Assembly: GCF_000426745.1 (NCBI RefSeq)
Contig: NZ_AUFY01000018.1
Location: forward strand, 1 to 35,071
DNA: 35,071 nucleotides
Direction of reading: 5' to 3'
Source: Veillonella montpellierensis DSM 17217
GTDB taxonomy: Bacteria; Bacillota; Negativicutes; Veillonellales; Veillonellaceae
Part shown: one piece after another, positions 8,083-18,234 of the stretch
How the letters are laid out: each line of letters opens with the position of its first letter
How positions within the stretch are numbered: the first letter of the stretch is position 1
Position numbers and translations under genes: made by a program
Notes under the pieces: model-generated
The model's database searches: none
Seen by the model: the letters and a program-made list of their open reading frames with translations, nothing else
What the model was told of the DNA's origin: nothing

Positions 8083-9019
8083 GAGGCGCCGTAGGCAGCA
8101 TAATCAGTTCGAATCGGTGGATACTTGTTTACCTCGCACCTTAGATGAAGAGTTTCATATGGTGGAACCGTTTCGATTGCATAGTCTTATACATCATTGG
8201 AAATCGGTTGTGGGGCCTACCATAGCAGCACATACGAAGGTACTGGCTATCGAGCCGCCTAAGATTGTGATTTGTGCCTATACATCTGCATGGATGCAAC
8301 AATTACAAATGCAGCAAAGGCAATTGTTACGGTGTATTAATGAGTATTATAAAGAATCGGTAATTACTACCATACAACTCACTATGTATCGCCATAGTTT
8401 TGTAAAAGAAACAGCCACGCCAAGTGATATTGATTTGCCACATATACCAACGGGGCGGATTAATTTTTCTAAACTTACGATACCAGATGCATCAGTCGAA
8501 CGAATTGATCGTATTTGTGCGTTGACGGATAACAAACGGTTGCAAGCGATTACGAAAAAGATTCAAATTGAGCAAGAAAAAAAGAACCACTATTTACAAA
8601 AACAGGGCTATGTACGATGTCCTAACTGTGGTAATTGGATGCATAGTAATCACAAGATATGTGCCAATTGTAAATCGAAACACGATAGATATCGCATTAG
8701 TGCGATTAAATCTGCCTTACAAGAAAGGCCGTATATGAAATATGATGAAATTATTAACTATGGTCAATGCACATTGGACGAGTTTAATAGAGCTCGTTCA
8801 GAATTATTATATTTCTATTTGGATCGTATTTATCATGGATCCGTAAGTAGACAGGATATGTATATGACGGCCATGTTATTGACGTTTAAACGACCAGAGG
8901 AATTAACGGATGACCATGTGATTAATTTGTGCCATAAACGACGTTCTAACTACTTATCAGATGAGCAGATAGAACGGTTACGTCAGGCCAGCGTATATCG
9001 TGAGAAAGAGGATATATAA
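8063..9019 (+). CDS. DciA-like (DUF721) protein with zinc-ribbon C-terminal extension
   Basis: A 318-residue protein starting at ATG 8063: GGAGGTG lies just upstream, and the start is inside the 3' end of recF. Residues about 35-110 (LIHHWKSVVGPTIAAHTKVL, then VICAYTSAWMQQLQMQQRQL) form a DUF721 domain. This family includes DciA, the ancestral loader/partner of replicative helicase DnaB in bacteria lacking DnaC or DnaI. Beyond it is a lysine/glutamine-rich linker. A zinc-ribbon-like motif follows with C186, C189, C200 and C203 (CPNCGNW and CANCKSK), then about 110 residues of uncharacterised helical sequence. Typical DciA proteins are around 100-170 residues, so the C-terminal half is an unusual addition. 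Function as helicase partner is inferred from domain and replication-operon location. Confidence 0.8.
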   Translation: MEEIEHKRRRRQHNQFESVDTCLPRTLDEEFHMVEPFRLHSLIHHWKSVVGPTIAAHTKVLAIEPPKIVICAYTSAWMQQLQMQQRQLLRCINEYYKESVITTIQLTMYRHSFVKETATPSDIDLPHIPTGRINFSKLTIPDASVERIDRICALTDNKRLQAITKKIQIEQEKKNHYLQKQGYVRCPNCGNWMHSNHKICANCKSKHDRYRISAIKSALQERPYMKYDEIINYGQCTLDEFNRARSELLYFYLDRIYHGSVSRQDMYMTAMLLTFKRPEELTDDHVINLCHKRRSNYLSDEQIERLRQASVYREKEDI

Positions 9020-9285
9020 TGTATATGCATATAGGAAATGACATAGCTGTAGCTGCTTGTGATATTATTGCCATACTTCGTGTAGAGGATTTGATGGATA
9101 AGAGGGAACCTCTTCTAGGGTATGGGATACCAGAAGAAGAGTATATTCATGCTAGTCGAGAGGAACCGATAAAAACGTATATTGTCACGACTACGGCGGT
9201 CTATACATCACCGGTTACTGTACAAACACTAATGAGTCGACTCGATGAATTTAATAGTATAATTTCTATGCAATCTATTGTATAA
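9019..9285 (+). CDS. remB: RemB/YaaB-like regulator (DUF370)
   Basis: An 88-residue protein beginning MYMHIGNDIAVAACDIIAIL, matching the start of Bacillus YaaB/RemB (MYIHLGDD...DIVGI). The C-terminal half contains TYIVTTTAVYTSPVTVQTLM, resembling the family's VYYSP segment. RemA/RemB proteins regulate extracellular-matrix genes in Bacillus; the job in this diderm organism is unknown. ATG 9019 overlaps the preceding stop by one base (TAATG). It occupies the same slot between recF and gyrB as in Bacillus. Confidence 0.8.
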   Translation: MYMHIGNDIAVAACDIIAILRVEDLMDKREPLLGYGIPEEEYIHASREEPIKTYIVTTTAVYTSPVTVQTLMSRLDEFNSIISMQSIV

Positions 9286-9313
9286 TTAAAGTTAGACGAT
9301 TTTTGTTATTCAT

Positions 9314-9345
9314 ATCATCATGTCATACACTATGAGTATGATGAT
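9314..9345. repeat. Inverted repeat in the remB-gyrB spacer
   Basis: ATCATCAT and ATGATGAT bracket a 16-base loop; an alternative inner pairing TCATAC/GTATGA also exists. There is no proper T-run after it, so it could be a weak attenuator, a processing site or a regulator site in front of gyrB. Confidence 0.4.
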
Positions 9346-9375
9346 TCTTTCATAATTAATAGTAGGAGGTACTGA

Positions 9376-11277
<1,902 letters not shown>

Positions 11278-11294
11278 TGGAGGCGAATTAGGTT

Positions 11295-12740
11295 ATGAGT
11301 GAACAAAAACAGTTAAAACGAAGTTTAAAAGCTAGGCACATGAATATGATTGCTCTCGGTGGAGCTATCGGCACAGGATTATTTGTAGCCGGTGGTGAAG
11401 TTGTTAGTACTGCTGGCCCAGGTGGTGCCTTAGTAGCCTACGGATTAATCGGCCTTATGGTATATTTTCTCATGACTAGCTTGGGAGAAATGGCGACCTA
11501 TCTGCCTGTATCGGGGTCTTTTGGCACCTATGCCACTAGGTACGTTGATAAGGCGTTTGGTTTTGCGTTAGGGTGGAATTATTGGTTCAATTGGGCTATT
11601 ACCTTGGCTGCTGAATTAGTAGCCGGGGCGCTCATTATGAAATACTGGTTCCCCGATACACCAGCCATTGTATGGAGTGCTATCTTTTTAATCCTTTTAT
11701 TTACACTAAATTATTTATCGACCCGTTCGTTTGGTGAAAGTGAGTATATATTTTCCGGTATCAAAGTAATTACAGTTCTCGTATTTTTATTTGCCGGTTT
11801 CATGCTCATATTAGGCGTTGGAGGCGAGTCTCCAGGGTTTACTAACTGGGTAGTTGGTGATGCACCATTCGTAGGCGGCGTAGGGGCTATTTTAACGATA
11901 TTTATGGTAGCCGGATTTTCCTTTCAAGGTACAGAATTGATCGGTGTAGCGGCTGGCGAATCAGAAGATCCAGAAAAAAATATTCCTAAAGCCATTAATA
12001 CTATATTTTGGCGCATTTTACTCTTTTATATTGGCGCCTTTACAGTGATTGGATTTTTAATTCCTTATACAGATTCTAATCTATTAAATAGTAGCGTAGA
12101 AAACATTTCGATTAGTCCTTTTACACTCGTATTTGATCGATTTGGATTTACTTTTGCAGCCAGCTTTATGAATGCCATCATTTTAACAGCCGTATTATCG
12201 GCGGGAAATTCTGGTTTATATGCGTCTACGCGCATGCTATACGCTTTATCAAAAGAAGGTCAAGCACCAGCTTGTTTTGGCCGTGTCAATAAACGAGGTG
12301 TTCCCGTTAACTCTCTTTTATTAACGGCTTCGTTAGGATTATTTGCCTTTTTAACGTCCTTGATTGGAGAAGGTACAGCCTATAGTTGGATTGTTAATAT
12401 TAGCGGTATGAGTGGTTTCATTGCCTGGGTTGGTATTGCCATTTCCCATTATCGATTCCGTCGGGCCTTTAAAGCGCAGAATAAACCATTGAGCCATATT
12501 CCTTATAAGGCATCATTATTTCCATTTGGACCCCTATTAGCCTTAGCGTTATGTATATTTATTATTGCAGGGCAAAATTATTCTGCTTTCATAGGCGATG
12601 AAATTGACTGGTATGGTGTGAGTGTAGCCTATATCGGATTACCGGTATTCTTTGCTACTTACCTAGGTTATAAATGGACACATCATACAAAAGTGATTCC
12701 ATTACAAGATATCGACCTATCACGAAATTATGATGAGTAA
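11295..12740 (+). CDS. lysP: Lysine-specific permease LysP-like amino-acid transporter
   Basis: A 481-residue APC-superfamily (AAT family) permease with about 12 predicted membrane helices. The similarity to enterobacterial LysP is extensive along the whole length: LKARHMNMIALGGAIGTGLF, LIGLMVYFLMTSLGEMA, FALGWNYWFNWA, GFSFQGTELIGVAAGESEDP, VILSAGNSG-type motif, then GFIAWVGIAISHYRFRR. This makes lysine/H+ uptake the best call, though substrate choice in this family needs testing. TGGAGG lies 11 nt before ATG 11295. Close spacing to gyrB suggests read-through expression, an uncommon pairing. Confidence 0.88.
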   Translation: MSEQKQLKRSLKARHMNMIALGGAIGTGLFVAGGEVVSTAGPGGALVAYGLIGLMVYFLMTSLGEMATYLPVSGSFGTYATRYVDKAFGFALGWNYWFNWAITLAAELVAGALIMKYWFPDTPAIVWSAIFLILLFTLNYLSTRSFGESEYIFSGIKVITVLVFLFAGFMLILGVGGESPGFTNWVVGDAPFVGGVGAILTIFMVAGFSFQGTELIGVAAGESEDPEKNIPKAINTIFWRILLFYIGAFTVIGFLIPYTDSNLLNSSVENISISPFTLVFDRFGFTFAASFMNAIILTAVLSAGNSGLYASTRMLYALSKEGQAPACFGRVNKRGVPVNSLLLTASLGLFAFLTSLIGEGTAYSWIVNISGMSGFIAWVGIAISHYRFRRAFKAQNKPLSHIPYKASLFPFGPLLALALCIFIIAGQNYSAFIGDEIDWYGVSVAYIGLPVFFATYLGYKWTHHTKVIPLQDIDLSRNYDE

Positions 12741-13141
12741 TTACCTATCCTACATGGGTATTGATTGGTAGATTTATTGACAGTACGTATGACACATATA
12801 CTATGAGTGATACGAGGGGTTTTGAAAGTAGTATAAGCTACTATCTCTATCGTTTCTTATTAGTGGTAGAAACAATTCTATACAAACATTCTAGTGGTAG
12901 AAAGAACTCTATACAAAAATTTCTTCTGAATTGATGAAGGGGAAGAACGTAAAAATGAATTATGAATGTACAACTGCTATATAAGAAGATAGTATACGTA
13001 TGAAGTAGTTTAATAGATATATGATTCATGGTTTCTTAAATTAAATAGATGAAGTATAAGCATATATAAACGAATTATGAATGCATAGTACGAGATAAGA
13101 CGATAGTATGCATTAAGTATTTTAGTAGATATATGTAAACG
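12741..13141. other. Intergenic stretch with two sets of direct repeats
   Basis: No supported gene. A 31-base unit beginning TAGTGGTAGAAA and containing TCTATACAAA occurs twice in tandem (12861-12891, 12892-12922). A longer imperfect repeat of about 68 bases, marked by GAATTATGAATG at its start and TAGATATATG at its end, occurs at 12954-13023 and 13068-13135. Origin unknown; could be decayed mobile or regulatory DNA. Confidence 0.5.
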
Positions 13142-13180
13142 AAAAGGCAAGTTGATGGTATGTCATCAACTTGCCTTTTT
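13142..13180. terminator. Strong bidirectional terminator
   Basis: AAAAGGCAAGTTGATG (13142-13157) pairs perfectly with CATCAACTTGCCTTTT (13164-13179) around a 6-base loop. A-rich and T-rich flanks work on both strands. It separates the gyrB-lysP transcript from the convergent minus-strand gene at 13289. Confidence 0.9.
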
Positions 13181-13288
13181 ATTTTCGTTTGGAAAAGCTT
13201 TATATCATTTTTAGGAACATAGGGGAGCTTTCATAGGATACATATGATGTCATCCTATAGTAGCATATATAGTGTACGATGCAAGAAG

Positions 13289-13477
13289 CTATTTATTTTT
13301 CTTATAGACCAGTTTCCATGTATGATAGAGCATTAATAAGGAATAGGTAATTAAGAGTAGACCAATTCCTCGGATAATAAAATGTGGTTCTGCTGGATTA
13401 TTGCCGTAGGCAAATAAAAAACCACCAAAGCAAAGCACAATGATTGATAAAATAATTCCTGTTAGTAATGTTTTCAT
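13289..13477 (-). CDS. Small two-helix membrane protein, unknown function
   Basis: A 62-residue protein with two hydrophobic segments (roughly residues 3-24, LLTGIILSIIVLCFGGFLFA, and 36-53, GIGLLLITYSLLMLYH) and a basic C-terminus ending KLVYKKNK. GAGGA lies 7-8 nt before ATG 13477. I do not recognise a family. It lies downstream of metF on the same strand, separated by about 100 bases. A real gene is likely from the start signals and hydrophobic pattern. Confidence 0.6.
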   Translation of the reverse strand: MKTLLTGIILSIIVLCFGGFLFAYGNNPAEPHFIIRGIGLLLITYSLLMLYHTWKLVYKKNK

Positions 13478-13581
13478 GACATTCCTCGTTTAGATGATAG
13501 AACTTAATTGAGATGTGGATGGATGATACATATCATCTAATCACATGTATATGACTTTATTATACCATAGGAATACATATA

Positions 13582-14439
13582 CTACACATTATCAATCAGA
13601 TGCAAGACGGTATCAATATCATTAAGAGGCATAATATGAACGCCGTGAGCAATTTTTTTTATTTCTTGAAGAGTTTCTATTGCCATTTCAAGTCCGGCCT
13701 CTTTACCGCCTATTTTTACACGTTCTAAGATGGATTTTGAAATCGTAATACCTGGTACTTTTGTATCTAAATAGGTGGCCATTTTATAACTTTTTAAAAG
13801 AATTAATCCTAACATAATGGGGATGTTGAGAGAGGCCATGCTATCGATAAAACGTTTTGCTTTTTCTAAATCATAAATGGGTTGCGTTTGTATAAATTGA
13901 GCGCCATTATCTATTTTTTTCTTAATTTTTTCTTTTTCTGCTACTAAATCATCAGCACAAGGATTGCCAGTGGTACCAATGTAAAAATTAGTGGGTGCAT
14001 CTAATGGATTACCTGCTAGATCATGACCTTCATTGAGTGATGAAGCAATATGCAATAATCCCATAGAATCTACTTCAAATACGGCTTTTGCTTGTGGATG
14101 ATCGCCATTAGTTGGCTGGTCACCAGTTAAGGTTAAAATATTGTGAACACCTAAGGCGGCAGCCCCTAATAATTCAGATTGTAAACCAATAATATTTCGA
14201 TCACGACAAGTTAAATGAAAAATAGTTTCTACATTGGATTGGGATTGTAATAAATGGGATAGGGCGATAGGGCTCATGCGCATATTCGACATAGGGCTGT
14301 CGGCGATATTAATGGCATCAATTTTTCCTTGTAATCGCTTTGCTTCGTCAAAGGTTTTTTGCGCAGAGCTGCTTTTAGGGGGATCTAGCTCTACAGTAAT
14401 AGTAAATTGATGTTGTTCATGTTTTTCTCGTAATGTCAT
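13582..14439 (-). CDS. metF: 5,10-methylenetetrahydrofolate reductase
   Basis: A 285-residue FAD enzyme reducing methylene-THF to methyl-THF, the methyl donor for methionine synthase. Length is typical of bacterial MetF. Conserved points include the acidic residue E17 in TVELDPPKS, LTGDQP (D107), the IGTTGNP segment near 155 and FIQTQPIYD near 182-190. AGGAG precedes ATG 14439. It follows metH on the same strand after a 60-base gap, so the two are probably co-transcribed, putting methyl-THF supply with its consumer. Confidence 0.95.
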   Translation of the reverse strand: MTLREKHEQHQFTITVELDPPKSSSAQKTFDEAKRLQGKIDAINIADSPMSNMRMSPIALSHLLQSQSNVETIFHLTCRDRNIIGLQSELLGAAALGVHNILTLTGDQPTNGDHPQAKAVFEVDSMGLLHIASSLNEGHDLAGNPLDAPTNFYIGTTGNPCADDLVAEKEKIKKKIDNGAQFIQTQPIYDLEKAKRFIDSMASLNIPIMLGLILLKSYKMATYLDTKVPGITISKSILERVKIGGKEAGLEMAIETLQEIKKIAHGVHIMPLNDIDTVLHLIDNV

Positions 14440-14499
14440 AGTAAGACTCCTACCTACGATGATAATAAATATAAATATATCGAAATGTGTTGTTGGCCA

Positions 14500-16923
14500 T
14501 TAATTTTTAAATAATTCATTCGCTAAATTAACAGCAGTGACACCATCTTTTGCATAGTAGTCAGCACCAGCTTGATCGGCGTATTCTTGCGATAATACAG
14601 CACCACCTACCATAACAGGTGTAGTAAGACCAGCACTGCGCATTGCATGGATGGTATTGTCGATTTGAGGCATAGTGGTGGTCATTAAGGAACAAATGCC
14701 AACCAAGGCTGCTTTATGTTCTTTTACAGCATCTACAATTGTAGTAGGGTCCACATCTTTTCCTAAATCGATAATGCGATACCCGTTATTTTCTAATAAA
14801 GCAGCTACAATATTTTTTCCTAAGTCGTGAATATCGCCTTTTACCGTAGCAACGATGACGGTTTCTTTTTCTAATGACGTATCAGCTGGTAAGACGCGTT
14901 TTATCGTTTGAAAGGCCGCTTGCATTGTTTCGGCTGCGAGCATTACTTGGGGTAAAAATAATTTGCCAGATCCAAACTTGTCACCTACCACATTCATGGC
15001 TTCAGATAATCCTTCTTTTGTGATGATGAGAGGATCTATGCCATCAGATAGGGCTGTTTCAATTAAGGGGATAATAGCCTCTTTTTCTCCCTGTTCTACG
15101 CAATGTTGAATCATATCGATGGGATTATCACTGGTAAATTTTGATGGATTCGTTTCTTTCACAGTTACCGGGGTACTGGTATCTTCTGATTCATAGCCAT
15201 ATTCTTTGATAAAAGTAGCGGCTCCAGAATCCCAACCTAATAATGTTTTAGCAGTGATAAAGGCTTTTTTTACAGGATAATTTAATGGATTTAAAATCGG
15301 TGTAGTTAAGCCACTGGCTAAGGCCATGGTTAAAAATTGAGAGTTTAAGTAAGGTCGTTGTGGCATACCGAAGGAGATATTCGATAGACCCATTACTGTA
15401 GGAAATCCAAAGTGCTTTTTATATAATTGTAATGTACGCAGTGTTTGTTTCGCACTTTCATCACCAGAAGCAAGTGTTAATACCAATGGATCCAAGAGTA
15501 AGTCATTTGGTCTTAAACCATATTCATAGGCTTGGGTAACAATTTTTTTTGCCAATTCGATGCGTTTTTCTGCAGTTTCCGGTAAATCGCCACTACTTAA
15601 CGGTAAACAGAGCAAAGCTGCGCCATATCGTTTTGCCAAGGGCATAACGGCTTTTATTTGTTCTGGTTCTGCATTAACAGAATTGATTAAAGGTCGACCA
15701 GGATAGTTTTTTAAGCCTACTTCTAATGCCTTAGGATCGAGTGTATCGATGGATAAAGGCGTTTCTACTAACATGGATAATTCACAAATGGCGCGTTCCA
15801 TCAAAGGCGCTTGATCAACGCCACCAACACCCATATTTACATCTAGAATAGAGGCGCCTGCTTCAACTTGGGCTAAGGCATCGCGTTTTACCATCATAAA
15901 GTTACCTTCGCGTAACTCTTTGGCGAGCACTTTACGTCCCGTTGGGTTAATTCGTTCGCCGATGATTACAGGTTCTTGCTCTTGACCTAATCGTAAAATT
16001 TGTGTCCGACTTGTCAAAGCAGTAAAAGGCTCAACGATAGGACGAGGTTGTGCCTGATAGTGACGTGCTATGGTGGCGATTTCTTGAATATGTTCTGGTG
16101 TACTGCCACAACAAGCACCAATATAGGTAGCACCAGCATCAATAATATCGGTAATATGGGATGCCATATCCGTTGGATTTAAAGGGAATACTGTTTTCTT
16201 GTTCACTAATACCGGCATACCTGCATTCGCTTGGGCTATGAGGGGTAAATTAGTGACAGATGCCATTGCTTTAATCATAGGTGCAATTTGTACAGGACCT
16301 AAGGAACAATTGATACCGATAATATCAGCACCCATTGCCTCTAGCAAAATGGCCGCTCCTTCTGGGGTAGTACCAGTAATTGTACGACCATCTTCACTGA
16401 AAGAAAATTGACAGATAATTTGTACATCTTCCTTTGTTTTTTTGTGAAAGTCCCGTGCATCTTTGGCAGCTAATAGGGCTGCACGCATTTCTTGAATATC
16501 AATAATTGTTTCAATAATAATATAGTCCACACCAGCTTCTATTAAGGCTAAGGCTTGCTCATAATAGGTGTTATAAATAGTATCAAAAGGAATATTACCA
16601 AGAGGAACGATAAATTTACCAGTAGGCCCTAAATCACCAGCTACTTTGGCAGATGGTTTACATTCAGCAATCGCTTCTTTAGCTATCTTAACGGCCGCTG
16701 TATTAATTTCTTTTACACGATGAGATAATTGATAATCCTCTAATTTTAAAGAACACGCACCAAAGGTGTTGGTGGTAATAATATCACTTCCATGCTGTAA
16801 ATATTCTATATGAATATGTTTTACTACCTCTGGTCGTTCAATATTAAATAATTCTGGGCAATAGCCCTCTTGTAAGCCAGCGGCTTGTAACATCGTGCCC
16901 ATAGCACCATCAAAAATAAGCAT
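14500..16923 (-). CDS. metH: Cobalamin-dependent methionine synthase lacking the reactivation domain
   Basis: An 807-residue enzyme transferring the methyl group of methyl-THF to homocysteine through cobalamin. The homocysteine domain (about 1-290) has the three zinc cysteines C206, C271 and C272 (INCSLGP, GACCGS). The pterin-binding domain (about 310-570) has GERINPTGR near 320 and DVNMGVGG. The cap and B12-binding modules (about 600-807) carry DIHDLG at 697-702, with H699 as the lower cobalt ligand. Escherichia coli MetH is about 1,227 residues and ends with an AdoMet-binding reactivation domain that is absent here. That domain is instead encoded by the next gene upstream (17273-17947). AGGAG lies 8 nt before ATG 16923. 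Confidence 0.96.
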   Translation of the reverse strand: MLIFDGAMGTMLQAAGLQEGYCPELFNIERPEVVKHIHIEYLQHGSDIITTNTFGACSLKLEDYQLSHRVKEINTAAVKIAKEAIAECKPSAKVAGDLGPTGKFIVPLGNIPFDTIYNTYYEQALALIEAGVDYIIIETIIDIQEMRAALLAAKDARDFHKKTKEDVQIICQFSFSEDGRTITGTTPEGAAILLEAMGADIIGINCSLGPVQIAPMIKAMASVTNLPLIAQANAGMPVLVNKKTVFPLNPTDMASHITDIIDAGATYIGACCGSTPEHIQEIATIARHYQAQPRPIVEPFTALTSRTQILRLGQEQEPVIIGERINPTGRKVLAKELREGNFMMVKRDALAQVEAGASILDVNMGVGGVDQAPLMERAICELSMLVETPLSIDTLDPKALEVGLKNYPGRPLINSVNAEPEQIKAVMPLAKRYGAALLCLPLSSGDLPETAEKRIELAKKIVTQAYEYGLRPNDLLLDPLVLTLASGDESAKQTLRTLQLYKKHFGFPTVMGLSNISFGMPQRPYLNSQFLTMALASGLTTPILNPLNYPVKKAFITAKTLLGWDSGAATFIKEYGYESEDTSTPVTVKETNPSKFTSDNPIDMIQHCVEQGEKEAIIPLIETALSDGIDPLIITKEGLSEAMNVVGDKFGSGKLFLPQVMLAAETMQAAFQTIKRVLPADTSLEKETVIVATVKGDIHDLGKNIVAALLENNGYRIIDLGKDVDPTTIVDAVKEHKAALVGICSLMTTTMPQIDNTIHAMRSAGLTTPVMVGGAVLSQEYADQAGADYYAKDGVTAVNLANELFKN

Positions 16924-17272
16924 ATATACATCTCCTAGTGATTCAATTAGGGATCATTGTAAACAATAGAAATATCATCATAGTTATTGTAGTACAAATT
17001 GTTTTATGTGTACTACCGTTAACTTTCATAAAATTAAGATAAGTAAAATAAGTAAAATAAGTAAGATACTATCAACAAAGTCAGAATACTAATACGTTCT
17101 AACTATAAGATAGTTAAGAATATCAAAATAAAATACGTTAACCAAGTTAAGAAATTCAGTAATCGAAATCTATATGACATCGATTGAAATAAAATGGGAA
17201 TGTTATATACTCTATATCAATAAACAATTCAGAGTATACTATATAATTGATTAGTAGAAAGTAATCATTCCA
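16924..17272. other. Spacer between the reactivation gene and metH
   Basis: No gene seen. It holds an 8-bp inverted repeat GTAGTACA/TGTACTAC (16989-17016) about 70 bases upstream of the metH start. It also holds a short tandem run of ATAAGTAAA-type 9-mers (about 17038-17065). No convincing riboswitch was recognised. Its length suggests metH may have its own promoter, but I see no near-consensus one. Confidence 0.4.
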
Positions 17273-17947
17273 TTATTCCATAGAAGTTTTACGAGATTGA
17301 CAATTTTTTTGCGAACAGGATGTACAACCTCGCTTGGTTGTAGTCGTAGTAGTGCCAGGCATACAACCAATAATAGCAGTTACCGATTTTCTAGGAAATA
17401 ATAAAAAGGTATCGGTTACAGATAGATTGATTTCTTCTGTTTTTATAATCGACGCCAAGTCTTTTTGTACTTCTAAAGGCCAATTCCCATAACCTGGACT
17501 AAAACGCCAAGTGGGAGTATAGCCATTTTTTTTAGCCAAACGGTTAATAATTTCATTTACTTGATCAGCTACTTGTTCTACCGCAGTGGTAGCGGCGGCA
17601 TCAACGAGTAAACCGACTGTATAATTTCCTTCTTTAAATAATTCAGCGCTTCGTATTTCTACGGCTTCACCAATCGTTACAGCTAGCACAAATACTTTAG
17701 TAGCATTTGCTAAATGATTGCGAATCGATGTACCCTCTACAACAATAGGGGGATTACTTTCAATAGTATAGGTAGTTGCATTATAGGAATATTCTTGATA
17801 AATACCTTTTGGATTTGCTAATAATTGAATTTCTTTACAAGCTTCATCAACATAGTGTTCAGGAAAATTTTCAGCATGTCTCAGTCCAGCATATCGTTTT
17901 ACTTCACTTTTATTAATCGATGATACTCTACCATTATAAATTGCCAT
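17273..17947 (-). CDS. Stand-alone methionine synthase reactivation-domain protein
   Basis: A 224-residue protein resembling the C-terminal AdoMet-binding domain of MetH, which restores inactive cob(II)alamin by reductive methylation. The key motif WRFSPGYGNWPLEVQKDL near residues 159-176 corresponds to the AdoMet-binding R-x-x-PGYxxxP segment. It is followed by the equivalents of the TESFAMWPxASVSG region (VTDTFLLFPRKSVTAIIGC). The C-terminus carries a cysteine cluster (GCTSCSQKNC) as in the separate Thermotoga-type domain proteins. I prefer ATG 17947 (MAIYNGR) because GAGGTG lies 6 nt before it. Genomic order with metH and metF on one strand supports the role. Confidence 0.85.
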   Translation of the reverse strand: MAIYNGRVSSINKSEVKRYAGLRHAENFPEHYVDEACKEIQLLANPKGIYQEYSYNATTYTIESNPPIVVEGTSIRNHLANATKVFVLAVTIGEAVEIRSAELFKEGNYTVGLLVDAAATTAVEQVADQVNEIINRLAKKNGYTPTWRFSPGYGNWPLEVQKDLASIIKTEEINLSVTDTFLLFPRKSVTAIIGCMPGTTTTTTKRGCTSCSQKNCQSRKTSME

Positions 17948-18044
17948 AGATATCACCTCGTTTTATAAATTATTTGTATAACAATAAAAATATCGATACA
18001 TATACACTTGCTATACGCTAGTTATCATCACTAGTGTATTAGTA

Positions 18045-18071
18045 TAAAAAAAACTATCTACTATAGATAGT
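18045..18071 (-). terminator. Terminator-like hairpin in the leader of the methionine operon
   Basis: On the minus strand ACTATCTA, a TAG loop and TAGATAGT form an 8-bp stem followed immediately by seven or eight T. It lies about 25 bases downstream of the predicted start site and about 100 bases before the first gene, so it would act on this operon's own transcript as an attenuator. The stem is AT-rich and may be weak. Confidence 0.45.
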
Positions 18072-18102
18072 GTCTATAAAAAATATATATCAATGTTCTT
18101 TT

Positions 18103-18131
18103 AGTATAGAAAAATAGCTTGGTAAAGTCAA
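18103..18131 (-). promoter_or_regulatory. Promoter of the reactivation gene (and probably metH-metF)
   Basis: On the minus strand TTGACT (18131-18126), a 17-nt spacer and TATACT (18108-18103): each hexamer one base off consensus with ideal spacing. Transcription start is expected near 18096. Confidence 0.65.
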
Positions 18132-18234
18132 TAAATTACCCTATAAGGGTTTACTAAGTTGGTTATAGGTTAAATCTATAAACTTTTACCAATAGTGTTT
18201 GATGTATGCATACAGTATATCGTGATAGATAATT

